Source: Rhodococcus sp. IITR03
Lineage (GTDB): Bacteria > Actinomycetota > Actinomycetes > Mycobacteriales > Mycobacteriaceae
Direction of reading: 5' to 3'
Length of the DNA: 11,401 nucleotides
Assembly (NCBI GenBank): GCA_001017865.1
Contig: LATQ01000001.1
Coordinates: 1,150,346 to 1,161,746, forward strand
Of the stretch, positions 6,882 through 11,401 are shown piece by piece (the first letter of the stretch is position 1; every line of letters starts with the position of its first letter). The position numbers and the translations under genes were made by a program. The notes below the pieces were generated by a model. It did not search any database, was not told the origin of the DNA, and was given only the letters and a program-made list of their open reading frames with translations.

Positions 6882-6910
6882 TTGTCGTAGATACCCTAGG
6901 GGGGTATGGT
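6882..6910 (+). promoter_or_regulatory. CsoR-regulated copper promoter and operator
   Basis: TTGTCG (6882-6887) and TATGGT (6905-6910) form a -35/-10 pair with a 17-bp spacer. Between them lies ATACCC-TAGGG-GGGTAT (6891-6907), the inverted repeat typical of CsoR operators. Bound CsoR would cover the spacer and the start of the -10 box and block RNA polymerase. Transcription would start near 6917, about 38 bases before csoR. A second, partly overlapping pair, GATACC (6890-6895) and GGTATC (6908-6913), widens the symmetry. Derepression by Cu(I) is known for the family; use of this site is inferred. Confidence 0.82.
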
Positions 6911-6954
6911 ATCCGTCAGGACGACCGCCGAGCGCACCGACAAGGACGACTCCG

Positions 6955-7302
6955 ATGCCGAATACCCCGAGCGAGACCGTGCACACCGATGCCGTCGCAC
7001 ACGACGACGCGCATCAGCACAGCTACATCGCCAACAACACCAAGGCCGACTACCTCAAGCGACTGCGTCGCATCGAGGGGCAGGCTCGCGGCCTGCAGCG
7101 GATGGTCGAGGAAGAGAAGTACTGCATCGACATCCTCACGCAGATCGCGGCGATGAAGAAGGCTCTCGAGGCCGTCGCGCTCGGTCTGCTCGACGAGCAC
7201 ATGGCGCACTGCGTGGCCGGTGCCGTGCGCGCCGGCGGCGACGAGGCCGACCTCAAGTTGAAGGAAGCCAGCGACGCCATTGCGCGACTCGTCCGCTCCT
7301 GA
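6955..7302 (+). CDS. csoR: CsoR, copper-sensing transcriptional repressor
   Basis: All-helical repressor (DUF156 family) that lets go of DNA when it binds Cu(I). The ATG at 6955 has AAGGA nine bases upstream; the longer frame from 6871 would start inside the operator. The protein has 115 residues. The core begins at TKADYLKRLRRIEGQARGLQRMVEEEKYC. The Cu(I) ligands are all present: Cys57 (YC), His82 and Cys86 in H-M-A-H-C, corresponding to Cys36/His61/Cys65 of M. tuberculosis CsoR. Tyr56 and Glu97 lie close to the second-shell Tyr/Glu positions. The first 30 residues are an extra tail with five histidines (10, 16, 20, 22 and one between motifs excluded), rich in H-D-D-A-H-Q-H. It leads the operon csoR-copZ-exported protein-copA, with a matching operator upstream. 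No frameshift is seen. Confidence 0.95.
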   Translation: MPNTPSETVHTDAVAHDDAHQHSYIANNTKADYLKRLRRIEGQARGLQRMVEEEKYCIDILTQIAAMKKALEAVALGLLDEHMAHCVAGAVRAGGDEADLKLKEASDAIARLVRS

Positions 7303-7342
7303 TCGTCCCGACCCGTTCACGACCCGTATCCGAGGAGTTCCC

Positions 7343-7549
7343 ATGAGCCACACCAGCACCTACACCGTCACCGGCATGACCTGCCGGCACTGCGTCGCGT
7401 CGGTCACCGAAGAGGTCCAGGAGATCCCGGGCGTCGAGAACGTCGAGGTCGATCTGGACACCGGTGCCGTCACCGTCACGAGCGCCGAGTCCCTCGACGA
7501 TGCCGCCGTCGCGGCCGCCGTCGAGGAGGCCGGTTACAACCTCGCATGA
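7343..7549 (+). CDS. copZ: CopZ-like copper chaperone (heavy-metal-associated domain)
   Basis: Cytosolic Cu(I) carrier that hands copper to CopA and can load CsoR. The 68 residues make one ferredoxin-like HMA domain: strand TYTVTGMTCRHCVASVTEEV with the Cu-binding M-T-C-x-x-C (Cys14, Cys17), helix, VENVEVDLDTGAVTVTS, then a second helix ending AVEEAGYNLA. The His between the cysteines (C-R-H-C) is common in Gram-positive CopZ proteins. The ATG follows GAGGAG at five bases; an upstream in-frame extension to 7280 overlaps csoR and lacks a ribosome site. Its stop overlaps the next start as ATGA, so the exported protein downstream is probably translated by coupling. Confidence 0.94.
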   Translation: MSHTSTYTVTGMTCRHCVASVTEEVQEIPGVENVEVDLDTGAVTVTSAESLDDAAVAAAVEEAGYNLA

Positions 7550-8508
7550 ACACCCCGGCCAAGCTCACCGGCTTCGTCGCCGCCGTAGCCGCGGTCTTCG
7601 GTATCGCGCTGCTCGTCGGCGCCACCGTCGGCCCGGTGGAGGAGCAGACCGGGGATCCGACCGCGAGCGCCCACGACGCCGGTCACGGTGAGGACACCGC
7701 CACCGGCAGCGCCGCGGAAACACCTGCTGTGGAAGACATCCCGGGAGGTCTGATGATGTCTCAGAACGGTTATACTCTCGCGCTCGCCGAGAGGAATCTC
7801 GAGTCGGGTGAGGGCAGGAACCTGACATTCGCGATCAACGGTCCCGACGGCGTGCCGGTGACCGACTTCGACGTCACCCACGACAAAGAGCTGCACCTGA
7901 TCGTCGTGCGCCGCGACTTCACCGATTTCCAGCACGTCCATCCCGTACTCGACGAGAACACCGGTATCTGGTCCGTCGACGTCGACCTCACGCCCGGCAC
8001 GTGGCGGGTCTTCACCGACTTCACGCCCACCGGGGGAGAGGCGCTCACGCTGGGCACCGACCTCACGGTGGAAGGCGAATTCGTCCCTGCCCCACTGGAA
8101 GCCGACAACCGCACCGCTACCGTCGACGGCTACGAGGTCACCCTCGACGGCGACCTGTCGTCGGGTACCGACGCGATGCTCACCCTCACCGTGAGCAAGG
8201 ACGGACAGCCGGTCACCGACCTGCAGCCCTATCTCGGTGCCTACGGACACCTGGTGGCACTGCGCGGCGGCGACCTCGCCTATCTCCACGTCCACCCGGA
8301 CGGGACACCCGGCGACGGCACCACACGACCCGGCCCCGAGGTCGTCTTCCACACCTCCGTCCCGAGTACCGGCACCTATCACCTCTATCTCGACTTCCAG
8401 CACGACGGAGTGGTTCGCACCGCGGCCTTCGCTCTCACCGCCGGAGACACCGGCGAGGTGCAGACGGGGTCCGGCGCGCACGGTGACCACAACCATTCCG
8501 GCCGCTGA
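7546..8508 (+). CDS. Exported, membrane-anchored His-rich protein of the copper operon, two homologous halves
   Basis: Function not established; a role in binding copper outside the membrane is inferred. The 320 residues start with an uncleaved-looking signal anchor (about 8-29, FVAAVAAVFGIALLVGATVG) and no lipobox cysteine. A flexible acidic/His stretch follows (HDAGHGED). Two similar domains come next. Domain 1 (about 74-178) has NGYTLAL, GVPVTDFD, ELHLIVVRRDFTDFQHVHP and GTWRVFTDF. Domain 2 (about 194-299) has DGYEVTL, GQPVTDLQ, GHLVALRGGDLAYLHVHP and GTYHLYLDF. Each contains H-x12-H-x-H (His117/130/132 and His235/248/250). The tail AHGDHNHSGR is also metal-binding in character. There are no cysteines, which suits an oxidising location. 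The start overlaps the copZ stop, and copA begins 25 bp later. Proteins of this kind are usually annotated as hypothetical. No frameshift is seen. Confidence 0.88.
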   Translation: MNTPAKLTGFVAAVAAVFGIALLVGATVGPVEEQTGDPTASAHDAGHGEDTATGSAAETPAVEDIPGGLMMSQNGYTLALAERNLESGEGRNLTFAINGPDGVPVTDFDVTHDKELHLIVVRRDFTDFQHVHPVLDENTGIWSVDVDLTPGTWRVFTDFTPTGGEALTLGTDLTVEGEFVPAPLEADNRTATVDGYEVTLDGDLSSGTDAMLTLTVSKDGQPVTDLQPYLGAYGHLVALRGGDLAYLHVHPDGTPGDGTTRPGPEVVFHTSVPSTGTYHLYLDFQHDGVVRTAAFALTAGDTGEVQTGSGAHGDHNHSGR

Positions 8509-8533
8509 CGGCACCTTTTCCGAGGAGACACAC

Positions 8534-10810
8534 ATGACCACGCAGAGTCAGCCGGTCGCCGCCGAATCGATCGAACTCGCCATCACCGGCATGACCTGCG
8601 CATCCTGCGCCAATCGCATCGAGCGCAAGCTCAACAAGCTCGACGGCGTCACCGCGACCGTCAACTACGCCACCGAGAAGGCGAAGGTCACCTACCCCGA
8701 CGACGTGACACCCGAGGATCTCGTCACGGTCGTCGAACAGGCCGGCTATGGCGCCGCACTGCCGCCGCCGCCCGCGCAGACGGCCGACCGGTCCGATGAC
8801 GTGCCCGAAACCGATTCGGTTGCGGCGCTTCGTCACAGGCTCGTCGTCTCGGCGATCCTGACGGTGCCGGTGATCGCGATGGCGATGATCCCGGCCCTGC
8901 AGTTCACCAACTGGCAGTGGCTCTCGCTCACCCTCGCCGCGCCGGTCGTGGTGTGGGGTGCGTGGCCGTTCCACCGGGCGGCGTGGATCAACCTGCGCCA
9001 CGGCACGTCCACCATGGACACCCTTGTGTCGCTGGGAACCTTGCTGCCCTGGGATGGTCGGTCTACGCCCTGTTCTGGGGAACGGCGGGTGAACCGGGGA
9101 TGGTCCACCCGTTCGAGTTCACCATCGCGCGGGGCGACGGCAGCGGCAACATCTATCTCGAGGCCGCGGCCGGTGTCACGACGTTCATCCTCGCCGGACG
9201 CTACTTCGAGCAACGATCGAAGCGACGCGCAGGCGCCGCCCTGCGTGCCCTGCTCGAACTCGGTGCCAAGGACGTCGCGTCCTCGGACCGGACGGGACCA
9301 CCGAGACCCGGGTTCCGGTGGAGCAGTTGGCAGTCGGGGATCTGTTCGTCGTACGGCCGGGTGAGAAGATCGCCACCGACGGTGTGATCGAACGGGGCAC
9401 GTCGGCGGTCGACGCGTCGATGCTGACCGGTGAATCCGTTCCCGTCGAGGTCGGTGTGGGCGACAGTGTCGTCGGCGGCACGGTCGACGTGGGTGGACGA
9501 CTCGTGGTGCGCGCGACCCGCGTCGGCTCCGACACCCAGCTCGCGCAGATGGCGAAGCTGGTGGAGGACGCCCAGAACGGTAAGGCCAGGTGCAGCGCCT
9601 GGCCGACCGGATCTCCGGCATCTTCGTGCCGATCGTCCTGCTGATCGCTGCCGGCACACTCGGTTTCTGGCTCGGCACCGGCAACGGACCTGCGGCGGCC
9701 TTCACCGCGGCGGTCGCGGTGCTGATCATCGCCTGTCCGTGTGCCCTCGGCCTGGCCACCCCGACCGCGCTGATGGTCGGTACCGGTCGCGGCGCCCAGC
9801 TCGGCATCCTCATCAAGGGACCCGAGGTCCTCGAGTCGACCCGTTCGGTCGACACCGTGGTCCTCGACAAGACCGGTACGGTCACCACCGGCCGGATGAC
9901 GCTGCGCGAAGTCGTCGCCGACGACGGGGAGAACGCCGACGACGTGCTGCGGTACGCCGGGGCACTCGAGTCGGCGTCGGAACACCCGATCGCACGTGCC
10001 ATCAGCGACGCGGCTGCGGACAGGTTCGGCGGCCTGCCCAGGTGGAGGACTTCACGAACGTCGAGGGCCTCGGTGTCCAGGGAGTGCTCGTCGACGGCGA
10101 CACGAGCCGCGCCGTGCTGGTGGGACGCCCGAAGCTGCTGGCCGACTGGTCGCAACATCTCTCCGAGACCCTGCAGCAGGCGTTCGAGCAGGCCCGGAAG
10201 TCCGGTGGCACGGCCATCGCCGTCGGCTGGGACGGAAAGGCCCGCGGCATCGTCGTCGTGGCGGACGCGGTCAAGCGACCTCCGCGAAGGCCGTCGCCGA
10301 ACTGCGGGAGCTCGGCCTGCGTCCGATCCTGCTCACCGGCGACAACGCCGCCGTCGCGCACACCGTGGCGGCCGAGGTCGGCATCGACGAGGCCGACGTG
10401 ATCGCCGACGTGCTGCCCACCGACAAGGTCGACGTGGTCGAGCGACTCCAGCGCGAGGGCGCGGTGGTCGCGATGGTCGGCGACGGTGTCAACGACGCCG
10501 CGGCGCTCGCCCGGGCCGACCTGGGTCTGGCGATGGCACCGGCACCGACGTCGCGATCGAGGCGAGCGACCTGACGTTGGTCCGCGGCGACCTGATGGTC
10601 GCGGTCGATGCCATCCGGTTGTCGCGCCGCACGCTGACGACGATCAAGGGCAACCTGTTCTGGGCGTTCGCATACAACGTCGCGGCACTGCCGCTGGCGG
10701 CCGCGGGCCTGCTGAACCCGATGCTCGCCGGTGCCGCGATGGCCTTCTCGTCGGTGTTCGTGGTCTCCAACAGCCTGCGACTGCGACGGTTCCGCGCGCA
10801 CGCGGCCTGA
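8534..10810 (+). CDS. copA: CopA, Cu(I)-exporting P1B-type ATPase (frameshifted)
   Basis: Inner-membrane pump that expels Cu(I) using ATP. The ATG at 8534 follows GAGGAG. In order: an N-terminal HMA domain with GMTCASC (Cys22, Cys25), membrane helices, the actuator MLTGES, the CPC transport motif in [14 protein letters not shown] (near residue 402), the phosphorylated Asp446 in [38 protein letters not shown] (near 652), then helices with YN ([10 protein letters not shown]) and M-x-x-SS ([11 protein letters not shown]). YN and MxxSS mark the Cu(I)-selective P1B-1 class. Six single-base losses break the frame near 9040, 9279, 9587, 10037-10039, 10275 and 10536. One added base at each gives a continuous 760-residue protein with every motif intact. 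It is the last gene of the copper operon, 25 bp after the exported protein. Confidence 0.96.
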
Positions 10811-10829
10811 CCGCTTTCGGCTGCAGCGA

Positions 10830-10874
10830 GGAGGACGGCCTGTCAGGATCGGATCCATGACACAGCCGTCCTCC
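10830..10874 (+). promoter_or_regulatory. Stem-loop spanning the start of the AcuI-like gene
   Basis: GGAGGACGGC (10830-10839) pairs perfectly with GCCGTCCTCC (10865-10874), extendable by one A-T pair. The 25-base loop contains the AGGA ribosome site, the ATG at 10857 and an 11-base near-palindrome GGATCGGATCC (10846-10856). The 3' arm lies in codons 3-6 of the oxidoreductase gene. No T-run follows, so it is a poor intrinsic terminator. It may act on translation of the next gene or weaken read-through from copA. Function is inferred. Confidence 0.5.
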
Positions 10875-11401
10875 TTCCGTGCCCTGGTCGTCGACGACAC
10901 CGACGACGGCCAGGTGGCACAGTTCCGCGAACTGACCGACACCGACCTTCCCGAACACGACGTCCTCGTCGAGGTCGAGTACTCCTCGCTGAACTACAAG
11001 GACGGTCTCGTGATCGCGGGACCGCAGAAGATGGCGCGACGCACCCCGCTGGTTGCCGGAGCCGATCTCGCCGGCACCGTCCTCGAGAGCAGCAACCCCG
11101 ACTGGAAGCCGGGCGACCGCGTCGTCGTCAACGGCTGGGGTCTGTCCGAGACCCAGTCGGGCGGGTACACCCGGCGCCAGCGCGTGAAGCCCGAGTGGCT
11201 CGTGCGCATCCCCGATGCCTTCTCCACCCGCGACGCCATGGCCATCGGCACCGCCGGCTACACGTCCGCCCTGTGCCTCGACGCGCTCGAACGGTACGGG
11301 ATCGCATCCGACGCGGAACTGCTCGTCACCGGCGCGGCCGGTGGCGTCGGGTCGATTGCCGTCGCGCCGCGCGAAACCGCGGGACACACGGTCGTCGCCG
11401 C
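10857..11401 (+). CDS. AcuI/YhdH-type acrylyl-CoA-reductase-like oxidoreductase (3' end beyond the window)
   Basis: Zinc-independent medium-chain dehydrogenase/reductase that uses NADPH to reduce alpha,beta-unsaturated substrates; AcuI/YhdH members reduce acryloyl-CoA. The visible 181 codons read without a break. They begin MTQPSSFRALVVDD, with AGGA upstream, followed by VEVEYSSLNYKDGLVIAG, a hallmark of the YhdH/AcuI group, then VAGADLAGTVLES, KPGDRVVVNGWGLSE, AIGTAGYTSALCLDALE and the nucleotide-binding loop TGAAGGVGSIAV. The catalytic-domain zinc ligands of alcohol dehydrogenases are absent, as expected. Family members have about 325-335 residues, so a little over half is present. The gene lies 46 bp after copA, but its chemistry has no obvious copper link. 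The exact substrate is not shown by sequence. Confidence 0.92.
   Translation, partial: MTQPSSFRALVVDDTDDGQVAQFRELTDTDLPEHDVLVEVEYSSLNYKDGLVIAGPQKMARRTPLVAGADLAGTVLESSNPDWKPGDRVVVNGWGLSETQSGGYTRRQRVKPEWLVRIPDAFSTRDAMAIGTAGYTSALCLDALERYGIASDAELLVTGAAGGVGSIAVAPRETAGHTVVA

Noticed and set aside
7534..10158. Long minus-strand frames opposite the exported protein and copA (7534-8541 and 8833-10158)
   Set aside because: Mirror images of well-supported copper genes; no family-like motifs and no start sites.
8534..10810. copA as a decayed pseudogene
   Set aside because: All catalytic and transport motifs are intact between the breaks, and the same type of lesion occurs in unrelated genes and the tRNA.
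10644..11387. A 247-residue minus-strand frame over the end of copA and the AcuI-like gene
   Set aside because: The plus strand encodes CopA's MxxSS helix and the AcuI hallmarks here, and the minus product has no recognisable motif.
1..11401. Insertion sequences, phage genes, integrases or attachment sites beside the tRNA
   Set aside because: No transposase or integrase motif and no repeated tRNA 3' end was found in the window.

Overview
The window comes from a high-GC actinobacterium, most likely Rhodococcus or a close relative in the Mycobacteriales. The minus-strand order fhaA-fhaB-pstP, starting next to a tRNA-Leu(CAG) gene, matches the block known from Mycobacterium tuberculosis (Rv0020c-Rv0019c-Rv0018c near leuT). 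The conserved protein stretches are also typical of that order. The genus is an inference.

Layout. (1) Positions 1-3294, minus strand: cell-envelope and Ser/Thr phosphosignalling genes fhaA, fhaB and pstP. PstP is cut by the window edge. (2) 3295-3650: a shared upstream region, tRNA-Leu(CAG) on the plus strand and a strong intrinsic terminator. (3) 3685-5777: a minus-strand pentapeptide-repeat protein with a cysteine-rich N-terminal domain, a 312-bp divergent gap, a dihydrofolate-reductase-like (RibD C-terminal type) protein and a small two-helix membrane protein. (4) 5870-6861: a divergent pair, an HxlR-family regulator and a SnoaL/NTF2-like protein, around two similar palindromes that overlap both candidate -10 boxes. 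(5) 6882-10810: a copper-resistance operon with a CsoR-type operator inside its promoter, then csoR, copZ, an exported His-rich protein made of two homologous halves, and the Cu+ P-type ATPase copA. (6) 10857-end: the start of an AcuI/YhdH-type medium-chain oxidoreductase.

The copper genes form a sense-carry-export module. CsoR should release its operator when it binds Cu(I), CopZ carries Cu(I) in the cytosol, and CopA pumps it out. The exported protein has the same H-x12-H-x-H signature in each half and probably binds copper outside the membrane. It is the most interesting uncharacterised component here.

The sequence carries about 16 small frame-breaking lesions. All are repaired by adding one base (two at one site), most lie in or beside short G/C runs, and they hit essential genes and apparently the tRNA acceptor stem. 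This pattern is best explained by deletion errors in the sequence, not by gene decay. Broken genes are therefore annotated as single CDSs with the shift positions given.
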